From: Mesorhizobium sp. Z1-4
Lineage (GTDB): Bacteria; Pseudomonadota; Alphaproteobacteria; Rhizobiales; Rhizobiaceae
DNA length: 64,000 bases
Direction: 5' to 3'
Assembly (NCBI RefSeq): GCF_004000235.1
Contig: NZ_RCIO01000005.1
Location: 62,001-126,000, forward strand
Positions within the stretch are counted from its first letter, which is position 1; every line of letters starts with the position of its first letter. Shown here piece by piece: positions 35,555 through 44,870 of this stretch. The notes beneath the pieces were generated by a model. That model saw nothing but the letters and a program-made list of their open reading frames with translations, did not search any database and was not told where the DNA came from. The position numbers and the translations under genes were made by a program.

Positions 35555-36507
35555 ACCAGCGACACCACGTAGATTGTGTAGATCGCCAGCATCGCGGCAC
35601 CGATCCATTTGCCAGCCGTGAACCTGCCGAAGCCGAGCGCTGCAACGGCCGCCGCCGCGCCCAGCATCACCCACATATCCACCGAAATGAGGTGCTGGTC
35701 CACGGCAACAGGCGCGATCAGCGCGGTCAGCCCCATGATCCCAAGAATGTTGAAGATATTCGAGCCGACGACGTTTCCGAGCGCAATCGCGGTGCTGCCC
35801 CGGTAGGCGGCGACAACGGTGGTCGCTAGCTCCGGCAGCGATGTTCCGACAGCGATCACCGTCAGGCCGATCACGGTATCGGGTACGTTGAAGGCTTCGG
35901 CAATGCCGATCCCGCCATTGACGGTGAGCTGGGCTGCGACAGGCAGGCCGATCAGTCCGCCGACGAGGAGCCCCGCCACGCGAAGTTTGTCGTGATGTGC
36001 CGGTTCGGGTGAATGCCCGTTCGCGGCGGCTTTGCGCGCCATCCACACCTGCCAGGCGACAAATCCGACAATCGACACGAACAGCAGCAGACCCTCCAGG
36101 CGCCCGATCATGCCGTTTGACAGCAGCAGCATGAAGACAAGCGTGGCCGCGACCATCACGGTGATGTTGCGGCGCAGTCCAGAGCCGTCGGGGCGGATCG
36201 GCTTGATCAGCGCGGGCACGCCGATCACCAACAGCACATTGGCGATGTTCGACCCGACAATATTGCCCAGCGCGATGCCCGGCGAGCCGGAAAGCGCGGC
36301 CTGAACCGAGATCAGCAGTTCGGGCAGCGAGGTGCCCGCAGATACGACGGTCAGGCCGATGAGCAGCTGCGAAATGCCGAGATTCTCCGCTGCCTGCACT
36401 GCCCCGCGTACCAGAAGATCGCCGGACAGAACGAGCAGGGCGAGGCCGGCTGCGAGCAAGATGAGGCTGATGATCATGAGACCCGAAAGAAGTGATGTTT
36501 CCGTCAT
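35551..36507 (-). CDS. Calcium/sodium antiporter (CaCA family)
   Basis: A 318-residue inner-membrane protein with about ten helices arranged as two inverted repeats. Each repeat has the alpha motif: GTSLPEL (58-64) with GNIVGSNIANVL (81-92), and GTSLPEL (221-227) with GNVVGSNIFNIL (244-255). These bind and exchange Ca2+ or another cation for Na+ or H+. It is like E. coli YrbG. It is the first gene of the run leading to uvrC and moaE, and is divergent from the outer-membrane protein gene. Confidence 0.92.
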   Translation of the reverse strand: MTETSLLSGLMIISLILLAAGLALLVLSGDLLVRGAVQAAENLGISQLLIGLTVVSAGTSLPELLISVQAALSGSPGIALGNIVGSNIANVLLVIGVPALIKPIRPDGSGLRRNITVMVAATLVFMLLLSNGMIGRLEGLLLFVSIVGFVAWQVWMARKAAANGHSPEPAHHDKLRVAGLLVGGLIGLPVAAQLTVNGGIGIAEAFNVPDTVIGLTVIAVGTSLPELATTVVAAYRGSTAIALGNVVGSNIFNILGIMGLTALIAPVAVDQHLISVDMWVMLGAAAAVAALGFGRFTAGKWIGAAMLAIYTIYVVSLV

Positions 36508-36753
36508 ATAACAACGCGCGGTCGCATATCCAACGTGCGCCCGGCCAATAAGCTGTCTGGCCTGTCAGCAGATATGTTGCCGATCTGCAACGTCAAATTT
36601 GCGCCTCAAATCCGCCGGCGAAACTCCAGATTTCGGGTGTGCTTCCGCCGTATTCGCGAACCACATTCGCCATCGGTTGTCCGGCTGGGCTTTTCCAACG
36701 CCTGGACCGGGTTGGGGGTTTGTTTCTCGTACCTGAACCAAGGAGAAGGACAG

Positions 36754-37422
36754 ATGAGAGCCAGAATGAATCACAGCCGCGTTGCGGCCCTGGCGCTCGG
36801 CGCGGCAATGCTTGCGGGCATTGCACCTGTGCATGCGGCAGACGTTATTTATGAAGAACCGCCGGCACCGCAGCCGTCGCCGATCGAAAACGCCCCTGTG
36901 GCCAGCTGGATCGGCCCGTATCTCGGTGTCTACAGCGGCTACGGCTTCGGCGGCCAGACGCAGGGCGCCACCGGCGGCAATATCTCGACCAACGGTTGGC
37001 TGTTCGGCGGTTTCGCCGGCTACAATATGCAGAGCGGCCGTATCGTCTACGGTCTCGAAGGCGATATCGGCTACAACGGCATGAACGGCGGCAACGGCAC
37101 GACCTATTCGCGCCAGGGGCTCGAGGGCTCGCTGCGGGCGCGTCTGGGTTATTCGCCGGACGACGCGATCCTGCTTTATGCCACTGCCGGTGGCGCGGCC
37201 GCCGCGCAGCGTATCTATGACGCTGCCGGTACTGCGCGCGGTACGGTGATCGGCTGGACTGCCGGTGCGGGTATGGATGCCAAGCTGACGGACAATGTCT
37301 TCGGTCGTGTCGAATACCGCTACACCGATTTCGGTTCGACCACCCTCAACACCGGCTCGGGACCGCAGACCGTTTCGCCGCAGAACCATCGCGTTCTCAT
37401 TGGCGCCGGTCTGAAATTCTGA
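36754..37422 (+). CDS. Outer-membrane beta-barrel protein (Omp25/Omp31-like)
   Basis: A 222-residue protein with a signal peptide (HSRVAALALGAAMLAGIAPV, cut near HAADV), a proline-rich linker (YEEPPAPQPSPIENAP) and an eight-stranded barrel. Barrel strands are visible as alternating aromatic patterns: WIGPYLGVYSGYGFGG, GFAGYNMQSGRIVYGLEGDI and the terminal strand HRVLIGAGLKF ending in Phe, the usual outer-membrane signal. Such proteins are abundant in rhizobia and Brucella. The strong ribosome site AGGAGAAGGA precedes ATG 36754. A strong bidirectional terminator lies 25 bases after the stop. Confidence 0.9.
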   Translation: MRARMNHSRVAALALGAAMLAGIAPVHAADVIYEEPPAPQPSPIENAPVASWIGPYLGVYSGYGFGGQTQGATGGNISTNGWLFGGFAGYNMQSGRIVYGLEGDIGYNGMNGGNGTTYSRQGLEGSLRARLGYSPDDAILLYATAGGAAAAQRIYDAAGTARGTVIGWTAGAGMDAKLTDNVFGRVEYRYTDFGSTTLNTGSGPQTVSPQNHRVLIGAGLKF

Positions 37423-37446
37423 TCCCGCCAGTTCATTCGACAACTG

Positions 37447-37476
37447 AAAAAGCCGGCCCCCAGGGCCGGCTTTTTT
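37447..37476. terminator. Bidirectional rho-independent terminator
   Basis: Perfect 9-bp stem AGCCGGCCC with GGGCCGGCT around a CCA loop, with AAAAA before and TTTTTT after. It can end transcription of the outer-membrane protein gene on the plus strand and of the GST gene (stop at 37484) on the minus strand. Confidence 0.9.
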
Positions 37477-37483
37477 GCATGCG

Positions 37484-38086
37484 TCAGGATGAGCGGGGCA
37501 AAAATGCGGTCAGCTCCGGAAACTTGTCGTCGAAGCGTTTGGCCCAGCGTGTGAGCTTGGAGCGGCCGCGTTCCCATTTGCCTTCGAAGCGCAGCGAGGC
37601 ATAGGCAAGGCAGGCGCGTAGCGCGATATGGCCTGCGGTGATCTTCTTCGGCAGCTTGGGCGGCGTGTCGTTCAGAATGTCCAGGCCGCGCATTGCCTTG
37701 CCCCATTGCAGGTCGAGCCAGCTTTGCTGCCACATTTCCTCGGGCCGGTAGCGCCGTTCATAGACATGCGCCAGAAGCGCGTCGCAGATGCCGTCCGCCA
37801 GCGCTTCCAGCCGCTCCGCCTCTGTGCGCTTGGCGGCATTGCGCGGAAACAGCGCATTGCGGGAGATACGGTTCAGATACTGCGTGATCGCACGGCTGTC
37901 ATAGATGCTCTCGCCCTCATCCGTAATGAATACCGGGATCTTGCCGAGCGGATTGTCGGCCAGGAAATCGGCGCTCGGCTGGTCGGTGACCGTTATCGCC
38001 GACTCAAAGTCGATGCCGGCATATTTGGCCGACATGCGCACCTTGGCGCTGTAGGGAGAGGGGGGCGAGCATCTGATCTTGGGCAT
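37484..38086 (-). CDS. Glutathione S-transferase family protein
   Basis: A 200-residue GST. The thioredoxin-like domain starts IRCSPPSPYSAKVRMSAKYA, with DNPLGKIPVFITDEGESIYD holding the cis-Pro and the Glu-Ser pair that binds glutathione. The C-terminal helical domain follows from about residue 85. The position of the catalytic residue is filled by Ser rather than Cys. It follows the RNase T2 gene by 32 bases on the same strand and ends just before the shared terminator. Substrate unknown. Confidence 0.87.
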   Translation of the reverse strand: MPKIRCSPPSPYSAKVRMSAKYAGIDFESAITVTDQPSADFLADNPLGKIPVFITDEGESIYDSRAITQYLNRISRNALFPRNAAKRTEAERLEALADGICDALLAHVYERRYRPEEMWQQSWLDLQWGKAMRGLDILNDTPPKLPKKITAGHIALRACLAYASLRFEGKWERGRSKLTRWAKRFDDKFPELTAFLPRSS

Positions 38087-38118
38087 CTCGGTACCTTCGC
38101 TGGAGTTGGATGAGCGCT

Positions 38119-38784
38119 TCAGGGAGCGCTGGGCACATAAAGGTTGCTGGCTCTGCAGCCGCGCGCATCGACTTCGGAACAGCTGCGAAACTCGAGCTGC
38201 TTGGTGAGACAGATGCGAACTTCGGTCAGGCGGCCGGACTTGCAGCTTACTGCTATCCCCTCCGGCGGCAGGCCGGGATTGGCGCTGATAAAAGCCGATT
38301 CCACCGCATCTGCCGAAATGCGCGACGGGTCCAGCGCGTTGTCGAGTTCAGGCGGGATCGCGACCCGCTCATATGCCTCGCGGGTCGCTTCCAGATAGGC
38401 GGCCTGCGTCAGCCCGGTGCAGCTGCCGTGTTTGCGCCACTGATGTCCCACCAGCCCGGCCGACGGCATGATGTCGATGATCGCGCCCACCAATGCGTTC
38501 GGCACGCGCTCCGGCTCGCTGCTTGAGCAGAATTCGGGGTAGCCGCTGGCATATTGCGGCCACAGGCCATGAGCGATGAACGCGTAATCCCGGTCGATGC
38601 CGCACTGGCGGCGGTTGGCGTTGAGCCCCTGTTCGGCGCAATAGCTCGGCGACCACGACAGCGAAATCACGTAAAAGTCGAAGCCGCTGCCCTGTGCGGC
38701 TACCGGCTTGTCCTGGCTCGCCGCAGCGCCATGCCACAGCAGCAGGCTGGCCAGTGCCAGCGCCGGTCTGGAAAAGAGGTGCAT
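38119..38784 (-). CDS. Ribonuclease T2 family protein (RNase I-like)
   Basis: A 221-residue exported RNase. After a signal peptide (FSRPALALASLLLWHGAAAS) come both catalytic segments of the T2 family: IAHGLWPQY (HGLWP at 72-76) and HQWRKHGSC (114-122), with several cysteines for disulfides. Such enzymes cut RNA to cyclic phosphates in the periplasm and help scavenge nucleotides. ATG 38784 was chosen over a much longer open frame because it begins the signal peptide. It follows a small secreted protein gene by 14 bases. Confidence 0.92.
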   Translation of the reverse strand: MHLFSRPALALASLLLWHGAAASQDKPVAAQGSGFDFYVISLSWSPSYCAEQGLNANRRQCGIDRDYAFIAHGLWPQYASGYPEFCSSSEPERVPNALVGAIIDIMPSAGLVGHQWRKHGSCTGLTQAAYLEATREAYERVAIPPELDNALDPSRISADAVESAFISANPGLPPEGIAVSCKSGRLTEVRICLTKQLEFRSCSEVDARGCRASNLYVPSAP

Positions 38785-38798
38785 CTTGTTCGTGAGAC

Positions 38799-39230
38799 CT
38801 AGTGGAGCACCCTGCAGCGCCCGCCATAGACATGCCAGCGGTCGAAGCCCGCGACGCAGAACTCCACATTCGAGCCGATACCGACGAAACCCATGCGGCT
38901 TTCGATCAGGTACCACATGTTGCGCCGCCGCCCGTCGGAGAGGTCGGCCGTGCCCCGGCAATAGCGCCGCGCAATCGGGTGACGGTCGTCGGAAGGCCTG
39001 TAGCGCGACTGGCCAAGCCGGCTGTAGCCTACGATCTCCACCTGCGGCAGACCGGGCACATGGCGTACCTGATGCCGGAACCGGTGCGAAATTTTTGTCA
39101 GCACGCGCTCGTCGGCGCAGGCGCCGGGATCCGAGGCATCGACCCCGTGAACATAGTCCGCAGCCTGTGCGCCCCAGGAGATCGAGCCCAGCAGGCAAGC
39201 TGCAATCGCCATTTTGATCGACGGTCTCAT
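38799..39230 (-). CDS. Small secreted protein of unknown function
   Basis: A 143-residue protein with a clear signal peptide (IKMAIAACLLGSISWGAQAA). The mature part has cysteines in CADERVL, RRYCRGTADL, EFCVAGF and GGRCRVLH, which suggests two disulfides. The stretch TADLSDGRRRNMWYLIESRM looks conserved. I recall similar uncharacterised proteins in rhizobia but know no function. It lies 14 bases upstream of the RNase T2 gene and may be its partner or inhibitor; that idea rests only on proximity. Confidence 0.75.
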   Translation of the reverse strand: MRPSIKMAIAACLLGSISWGAQAADYVHGVDASDPGACADERVLTKISHRFRHQVRHVPGLPQVEIVGYSRLGQSRYRPSDDRHPIARRYCRGTADLSDGRRRNMWYLIESRMGFVGIGSNVEFCVAGFDRWHVYGGRCRVLH

Positions 39231-39384
39231 GAGGCCTCCGCTGCGTTGAGGCCGCCACTGTGAGGAATGGCACGGGAGCGGTCAAGCAGCGGCAATCACG
39301 GGATCGGTAAAATGCGCGTTGTCGCATTAATGCGGAGCCAACCTGTGGCCGCTATGTGTCGATGCATGCTGATCGGAGCCGCGC

Positions 39385-39714
39385 ATGGATCACGAGGATG
39401 ACAACGAGCCGGGCGAGCGTTGCCGCATCAGGGTGGTGATTCGTGCCCGCGGCCGCGACCACGCTGGATATGTCATCAGACGTTCCGCCTTCAGCCTGCT
39501 GCTGCTCACCGACAATGTCGAAGGCATATGGACGGGCGACCGGATCGAAGTCGTAGGCCCCGGTTTCGGTCCCGTTGTCGGCGCTGCCGACTGGCGCATG
39601 CCGCGCCGCCTCGGCATGAAGATACACGGCGTGAGCGAGGCCGACGCCGGTCTGCGCGATCTCTGGCGTTTCTCGAAAGCCGAAAACCAGCCCAAGGCCG
39701 ACGCCAAGACCTGA
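39385..39714 (+). CDS. Hypothetical protein
   Basis: A 109-residue soluble protein with an acidic N-terminus (DHEDDNEPG) and a compact beta-rich core: RIRVVIRARGRDHAGYVIRR, LLLLTDNVEGIWTGDRIEVV, GPVVGAADWRMPRRLGM. The pattern is a little like PilZ or small SH3-type barrels, but the PilZ RxxxR and DxSxxG motifs are absent. ATG 39385 has GGAG at good distance. It is 62 bases upstream of the molybdopterin oxidoreductase. Function unknown. Confidence 0.65.
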   Translation: MDHEDDNEPGERCRIRVVIRARGRDHAGYVIRRSAFSLLLLTDNVEGIWTGDRIEVVGPGFGPVVGAADWRMPRRLGMKIHGVSEADAGLRDLWRFSKAENQPKADAKT

Positions 39715-39776
39715 ACCGGCTGTTGGCATAACGCTGGCTCCTACCGCGCGGCATCAATGCCCGCTAAGCTGGGGGC

Positions 39777-41885
39777 ATGAACCAGCATATGCCCAATATC
39801 GGCCATTCGGCCTGTCCCCACGATTGCCCGTCCACCTGCGCGCTTGAGGTCGAATTGCTGGACGATGGCCGCCGCATCGGGCGCGTCCACGGCGCCAAGG
39901 ACAACAGCTACACGGCCGGCGTCATCTGCGCCAAGGTCGCCCGCTACGCCGAGCGCATCCACCATCCCGACCGCCTTCTGAAGCCGTTGGTCCGCACCGG
40001 CGCGAAAGGCGAGGGCGCCTGGAAAGAGGCGAGCTGGGAAGCCGCGCTGGACCTCGTTGCCGAAAAATTCGCGCAAGCCGAACAAAGGCACGGCAGCGAA
40101 TCCGTCTGGCCGTATCAATATGCCGGCACGATGGGCCGTGTGCAGCGCGACGGCATTCACCGCCTTCGCCACGCCAAGAAATACTCCAACCAGTTCGACA
40201 CCATCTGCACCAATCTCGCCTGGACGGGCTTCACCGTCGGCGCAGGCACGCTGATGGGGCCGGACCCGCGCGAAATGGCGAAATCCGACTGCGTGGTGAT
40301 CTGGGGCACCAACGCGGTCGTCACACAGGTCAATGTGATGACCCATGCCGTGCGCGCCAGAAAGGAGCGCGGCGCGAAGATCGTCGTCATCGATGTCTAC
40401 GACAACGCGACCATGAAGCAGGCCGATCTCGGTCTCGTGCTGAAACCCGGCACCGACGGTGCGCTTGCCTGCGCGGTCATGCACATCCTGTTCCGCGACA
40501 ATTTCGCCGACCGGCAGTATATGGAGAAACATACCGACGATCCGGCGGGCCTGGAGCGGCACCTTGCATCCAGAACGCCCGAATGGGCATCGGCGATCAC
40601 CGGCATTCCGGTGGATGAGATCGAAGCGTTCGCCCGTTTGGTCGGCACCACGAAGCGCAGCTATTTCCGTCTCGGCTACGGCTTCGCCCGCCAGCGCAAC
40701 GGCGCGGTCAACATGCATGCGGCATCCTGCATTCCCGCCGTCACCGGCGCCTGGCAGCATGAAGGCGGCGGTGCGTTCCACTCCAACAATGCGATCTTCA
40801 GGTTCGACCAGTCGCTGCTGGAAGGCGCGCAGTTTCGCGACCCCGGCATCCGCTATCTCGACCAGTCGCAGATCGGCCGTGTGCTCACCGGCGATTCCGC
40901 AGCCCTTTATGGTGGCCCGCCGATCACCGCGATGCTGATCCAGAACACCAACCCGGCCAATGTCTGCCCCGAGCAGCGGCTGGTGAAACAGGGTTTCCTG
41001 CGCGACGACCTCTTCACCTGTGTGCACGAACAGTTCATGACCGACACGGCGATGCTTGCCGACGTGGTGCTGCCGGCAACCATGTTCCTGGAGCATGACG
41101 ACGTCTACCGGGGTGGCGGCCATCAGCATGTCCTGCTCGGCCCCAAGCTTGTGGAGCCGCCGGCCGGGCCGCGCGAGAACCTCTATGTCATCGAGGAACT
41201 GGCGAAGCGGCTCGGGGTCGGCCATCTGCCGGGCTTCGGCATGAACGCGCGCGAGCATGTCGAAATCATCCTGTCGAAGGCGGGGCTGGGCACGTTCGAC
41301 ACATTCCGGGAAGACCGCTGGGTTGACCTGCAGCCCGAATTCGCGACCGCCCATTTCGCCGGGGGATTTGCGCATGAGGACGGCAAGTTCCGTTTCAGGC
41401 CGGACTGGGCAGGGCAGATCGCTCCCAACCGGCCGCCCAAATCCATGGGGCTGCTTGGCCCCACGGCGGCGTTGCCCGAGTTCCCGGATCATGTCGATCT
41501 GATTGAAGTCGCCGACGCCGAGCATCCCTTCAGGCTGGCGACGTCGCCGGCGCGCTCGTTCCTCAATTCGAGTTTCACCGAGACACCGGGTTCATTGAAG
41601 CGCGAGGGACGGCCCGAACTCATCGTTCACCCCGACGACGCAGCCGCTCTGGGCGTCGAGGAGGGCGCGCGTGTCGAGATCGGCAATCACCGCGGCGAGC
41701 TGGTATTGCACGCCAGGCTCCTGGCCACCGCCCGGCGCGGCGTGGTGATCGCGGAGGGCATCTGGCCAAACGGCGCCCATGAGCGCGGCGAGGGCATCAA
41801 TATTCTCGTTGGGGCGGACCAGCCCGCACCCTTCGGCGGCGCTGCGTTTCACGATACGAAAGTTTGGGTGCGTAATGCTGCCTGA
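39777..41885 (+). CDS. Molybdopterin-dependent oxidoreductase (DMSO-reductase family)
   Basis: A 702-residue enzyme. The N-terminal ACPHDCPSTCALEVE and the later GVICAK give the four cysteines of a 4Fe-4S cluster, followed by the molybdopterin domains (WGTNAVVTQVNVMTHAVRAR, then VVIDVYDN). The C-terminal domain has VEEGARVEIGNHRGELVLHA. No twin-arginine signal is present, so it is probably cytosolic, and no electron-transfer subunit is adjacent. Relatives include formate dehydrogenase-like and biotin sulfoxide reductase-like enzymes; the substrate is not clear. MoaD and MoaE for the cofactor are encoded 8 kb away. Confidence 0.88.
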   Translation: MNQHMPNIGHSACPHDCPSTCALEVELLDDGRRIGRVHGAKDNSYTAGVICAKVARYAERIHHPDRLLKPLVRTGAKGEGAWKEASWEAALDLVAEKFAQAEQRHGSESVWPYQYAGTMGRVQRDGIHRLRHAKKYSNQFDTICTNLAWTGFTVGAGTLMGPDPREMAKSDCVVIWGTNAVVTQVNVMTHAVRARKERGAKIVVIDVYDNATMKQADLGLVLKPGTDGALACAVMHILFRDNFADRQYMEKHTDDPAGLERHLASRTPEWASAITGIPVDEIEAFARLVGTTKRSYFRLGYGFARQRNGAVNMHAASCIPAVTGAWQHEGGGAFHSNNAIFRFDQSLLEGAQFRDPGIRYLDQSQIGRVLTGDSAALYGGPPITAMLIQNTNPANVCPEQRLVKQGFLRDDLFTCVHEQFMTDTAMLADVVLPATMFLEHDDVYRGGGHQHVLLGPKLVEPPAGPRENLYVIEELAKRLGVGHLPGFGMNAREHVEIILSKAGLGTFDTFREDRWVDLQPEFATAHFAGGFAHEDGKFRFRPDWAGQIAPNRPPKSMGLLGPTAALPEFPDHVDLIEVADAEHPFRLATSPARSFLNSSFTETPGSLKREGRPELIVHPDDAAALGVEEGARVEIGNHRGELVLHARLLATARRGVVIAEGIWPNGAHERGEGINILVGADQPAPFGGAAFHDTKVWVRNAA

Positions 41886-41891
41886 GGCCGG

Positions 41892-42305
41892 TCACTTGCG
41901 GCTGTGATAGGTCAAAGCCATTGCGATACAGTGCCTTAGCGCGTCAGCCGGAATCGGTTTGTCAGCTCTGAAAAGCACCGCCCGCGTTCCTTCGAACTCG
42001 AACTCGCCCGGATAATTGGTTTCGAATTGCCGGGTGAGGTCGCTTTGGCAGTGGACGAAAAGCGCATAGTCGTACTCGGGCGATTTCGGCACGCCGAGCC
42101 GGATCGTGCTGCCGCTTTTGGTGTCGGGCGTCAGATAGGCCGGCTGTCCCCATTTGAGCGTTTCCTCGACCCGCCCTGCCGATTGGGTTGCGCCCGCCGC
42201 CTCGAAGATAAGGGTCCGCAACGCAAGCAGCCCTTCGCGTGCCCTGGCGGGCACAGCGTCGAAAGCCTCTTTGACGGCGGCATCGGGAAATTCAGGTTCG
42301 TTCAT
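41892..42305 (-). CDS. DUF1801 domain protein (third copy)
   Basis: A 137-residue protein of the DUF1801 family: EGLLALRTLIFEAAG, VEETLKWGQPAYLTPDTKSG, then DYALFVHCQSDLTRQFETNY and RAVLFRADKPIPADALRHCI. It is a more distant relative of the two at 20645-21463. It converges on the molybdopterin oxidoreductase six bases away and has no co-directional partner close by. Function unknown. Confidence 0.78.
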   Translation of the reverse strand: MNEPEFPDAAVKEAFDAVPARAREGLLALRTLIFEAAGATQSAGRVEETLKWGQPAYLTPDTKSGSTIRLGVPKSPEYDYALFVHCQSDLTRQFETNYPGEFEFEGTRAVLFRADKPIPADALRHCIAMALTYHSRK

Positions 42306-42406
42306 CGAAGTTCTCGCTCAGCCCGTAGAGCTTGCGAGGTCACTGGTGCCGTCGTCAATGCCGGGCGCCGACACTCCTGTCACTCTGCTTCGGCAGGTGT
42401 TGGCGG

Positions 42407-42865
42407 CTATTTTCCGCCAAGCTCTTCTGCTAGCCCGACGAGGATGCCCTCCGGGCCCCGGACATAGCAAAGCCGGTAGATGCCCTGGTAATCGACAATT
42501 TCGCCAACAAGTGTTGCGCCATGCGGCCGCAGCCGTTCCAGTAATTCGTCCAGTCTCTCCACGGCGAACATCACCCGCAGATAGCCGAGCGAATTAACCG
42601 GGGCGATACGGTGGTCGGCGATCACGGACGGCGCAAGAAAACGCGACAACTCAAGGCGGCTGTGGCCGTCCGGAGTAGCCATCATGGCGATTTCGACGCG
42701 CTGGTCCTTAAGACCGGTAACACGGCCCGCCCATTCGCCGTCGACCATTGCCCGACCCTCGAGCGCCAGGCCAAGTTCGCTGAAAAACGAGATCGCGTCA
42801 TCGAGTGATTCCACCACGATGCCGACATTGTCCATTCGCTTGACTGCGGATTTTTTCGGGCTCAT
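42407..42865 (-). CDS. VOC (glyoxalase/bleomycin-resistance) family protein
   Basis: A 152-residue protein with two beta-alpha-beta-beta-beta modules: KRMDNVGIVVESLDDAISFF at the start and AVERLDELLERLRPHGATLV in the second half, ending VRGPEGILVGLAEEL. Possible metal ligands are the residues at the ends of strands such as SRLELSRF and ILVGLAEE, though a full His/Glu set is not evident. ATG 42865 was chosen over the longer frame. It starts 16 bases after purN and is probably in the purM-purN unit; its substrate is unknown. Confidence 0.85.
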   Translation of the reverse strand: MSPKKSAVKRMDNVGIVVESLDDAISFFSELGLALEGRAMVDGEWAGRVTGLKDQRVEIAMMATPDGHSRLELSRFLAPSVIADHRIAPVNSLGYLRVMFAVERLDELLERLRPHGATLVGEIVDYQGIYRLCYVRGPEGILVGLAEELGGK

Positions 42866-42881
42866 GCGATCTGCATCCCGA

Positions 42882-43589
42882 TCAGGGGGTGAACCGCGCC
42901 AGCGATTCGATATCCACCACGCCGGTGTCGATTTCGGGCGCAACCAGCGCGCTGTCGCCGCTTTCGCGCCGCACTTTCACACCTTCATAGACAACCCGGT
43001 CGCCCTGCATGCGCACCTTGCCCTCCGCGACCATGCGCAGCGCCTGCGGGTAGAGCTTGTGCTCCATGCGCAGCACGCGGGCCGAAAGCGTCGCTTCGTT
43101 GTCGTCCAGCATCACCGGCACCGCAGCCTGCGCGATCACCGGCCCGGCATCGATCGCCGGGGTCACGAAATGCACGCTGCAGCCATGTATGCGCACGCCG
43201 GCGTCCAGTGCCTGTCCGTGCGGGTTCAGGCCTTTGAACGCGGGCAGCAGCGAAGGATGGATGTTGATGATACGCCCGCCCCATTTGCGCACAAAGCCGG
43301 GCGATAGCCTGCGCATATAGCCTGCCAGGCAGACGATCTCGGCCCCGAGCTCGTCCAGTGCCTCGTCGATGGCGCCGTCATGCAGATCGCGCGAAGCATG
43401 GTCGGAGCGCGCCACCGCGCGGGTGGCAATGCCGGCGCGGTTGGCAAAGTCCAGCCCCGGTGCGTCCGCCTTGTCGGATACCACGCCCACGATGCGTGCC
43501 GGATAGCCGATCTCCTCCGCCGCCTTGACCAGTGCCGCCATGTTCGAGCCGCGGCCCGAAATCATCACGACGGTGCGCTTTCTTTCCAT
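42882..43589 (-). CDS. purN: Phosphoribosylglycinamide formyltransferase
   Basis: PurN transfers a formyl group from 10-formyl-THF to glycinamide ribonucleotide in purine synthesis. The 235-residue protein has VMISGRGSNMAAL near the N-terminus, INIHPSLLPAFKGLNPH with the catalytic His, and HFVTPAIDAGPVIAQAAVPV. ATG 43589 has GGAG eight bases upstream and follows purM by two bases. It is a little longer than the E. coli enzyme at the C-terminus, as in other rhizobia. Confidence 0.96.
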   Translation of the reverse strand: MERKRTVVMISGRGSNMAALVKAAEEIGYPARIVGVVSDKADAPGLDFANRAGIATRAVARSDHASRDLHDGAIDEALDELGAEIVCLAGYMRRLSPGFVRKWGGRIINIHPSLLPAFKGLNPHGQALDAGVRIHGCSVHFVTPAIDAGPVIAQAAVPVMLDDNEATLSARVLRMEHKLYPQALRMVAEGKVRMQGDRVVYEGVKVRRESGDSALVAPEIDTGVVDIESLARFTP

Positions 43590-43591
43590 GC

Positions 43592-44656
43592 TCAGATCTC
43601 CAGCTTGCCGCTGTAAACCACCCCGGATTCGCGCCGGGCGATCACCTGGCCGATCGGCGTCACCGTCTCGCCCTGCTGCTGCAGCACGGCGGCGACCTGC
43701 GCTGCCTGTCCGGCCGCAACCACGGCGATCATGCCGATGCCGCAGTTGAATGTACGCAACATCTCGTCGGCTGCAACGCCGCCCGTCGCGGCCAGCCACG
43801 AAAAGACCGGCGGAACCTCGATTGCGTCGAGCGTTATTTCGGCCGCGAATACCTCGGGCAGCACCCGCGGCACGTTCTCGGGGAAGCCGCCGCCGGTGAT
43901 ATGCGCCAGCGCCTTGATGCCGTGCGTCGAGCGCATCGCGTTGAGCAGCGGCTTCACATAGATGCGCGTTGGCTCAAGCAGCGCGGCTCCGAGCGTTCTG
44001 TCTGCGGCGAACGGCGCCGTGTCGTCCCAGCCCGATCCGCTCATCTCAACGATACGCCGCACCAGCGAATAACCGTTGGAGTGCACGCCGCTGGAGGCAA
44101 GGCCGAGAAGCACGTCGCCTTCCACAATGTCGTCGGTCGGCAGCAACTGCCCGCGCTCGGCAGCACCCACCGCGAAACCGGCGAGGTCGTAGTCGCCTTG
44201 CGCGTAGAGCCCCGGCATCTCGGCCGTCTCGCCGCCGATCAGCGCACAGCCCGCCTGGCGGCAGCCTTCCGCAATACCGGCCACAATTGAGGCGCCCTGG
44301 TCGGGGTCGAGCTTGCCGGTTGCGAAATAGTCGAGGAAAAACAGCGGCTCGGCCGCCTGCACCACCAGGTCGTTGACGCACATGGCAACGAGATCGACGC
44401 CTATCGTGTCGTGAATGCCGGTCTCGATCGCGATCTTGAGTTTGGTGCCGACGCCGTCATTCGCGGCCACCAGCACCGGATCCTTGAAGCCCGCGGCCTT
44501 GAGGTCGAACAGGCCGCCAAAGCCGCCGATCTCGCCGTCGGCGCCCGGCCGCATGGTGGAGCGCACCATCGGTTTGATCTTGCGGACCATCTCGGCGCCG
44601 GCATCGATGTCGACACCGGCTTCGGCATAGGTAAGGCCGTTTTTGCTGTCGCTCAT
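43592..44656 (-). CDS. purM: Phosphoribosylformylglycinamidine cyclo-ligase
   Basis: PurM closes the imidazole ring to AIR using ATP. The 354-residue protein shows [20 protein letters not shown], the GGFGGLFDL stretch, [16 protein letters not shown] for metal/phosphate binding and [19 protein letters not shown] 44656 (MSDSKNGL) is the usual start; the open frame reaches 44701. It is divergent from the CDP-alcohol phosphatidyltransferase gene and is translated with purN, two bases downstream. Confidence 0.96.
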   Translation of the reverse strand: MSDSKNGLTYAEAGVDIDAGAEMVRKIKPMVRSTMRPGADGEIGGFGGLFDLKAAGFKDPVLVAANDGVGTKLKIAIETGIHDTIGVDLVAMCVNDLVVQAAEPLFFLDYFATGKLDPDQGASIVAGIAEGCRQAGCALIGGETAEMPGLYAQGDYDLAGFAVGAAERGQLLPTDDIVEGDVLLGLASSGVHSNGYSLVRRIVEMSGSGWDDTAPFAADRTLGAALLEPTRIYVKPLLNAMRSTHGIKALAHITGGGFPENVPRVLPEVFAAEITLDAIEVPPVFSWLAATGGVAADEMLRTFNCGIGMIAVVAAGQAAQVAAVLQQQGETVTPIGQVIARRESGVVYSGKLEI

Positions 44657-44870
44657 CGGTGATCTGCCAAGCATGGAATGGACATGCCGCGCTCTTCGCA
44701 TGAAGCCGGCGCACCCGCAAGCACGGCGGCCGGCTCAGTCACAGGCAAACGAGGCCTGCAAAGCGCTGGCTCAGGGCTTTCGCGGCGTACTGGCCCTTGA
44801 ACAGGGTTCGGCGCACGGCCATCTTCAACGCAACGGCGGAAGATGCCGGCGAAACGCGAACGGCCTCAAA

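Noticed and set aside
35555-36514. N-terminal extension of the SDR frame through the cation-exchanger gene
   Set aside because: The frame is open to 36514, but this part overlaps CaCA, which has clear alpha-repeat motifs. The SDR starts at 35554 (or 35536).
39741-41525. A 594-codon minus-strand frame across the molybdopterin oxidoreductase
   Set aside because: Antisense to a well-supported enzyme; its composition is that of a mirror frame, with no motif.
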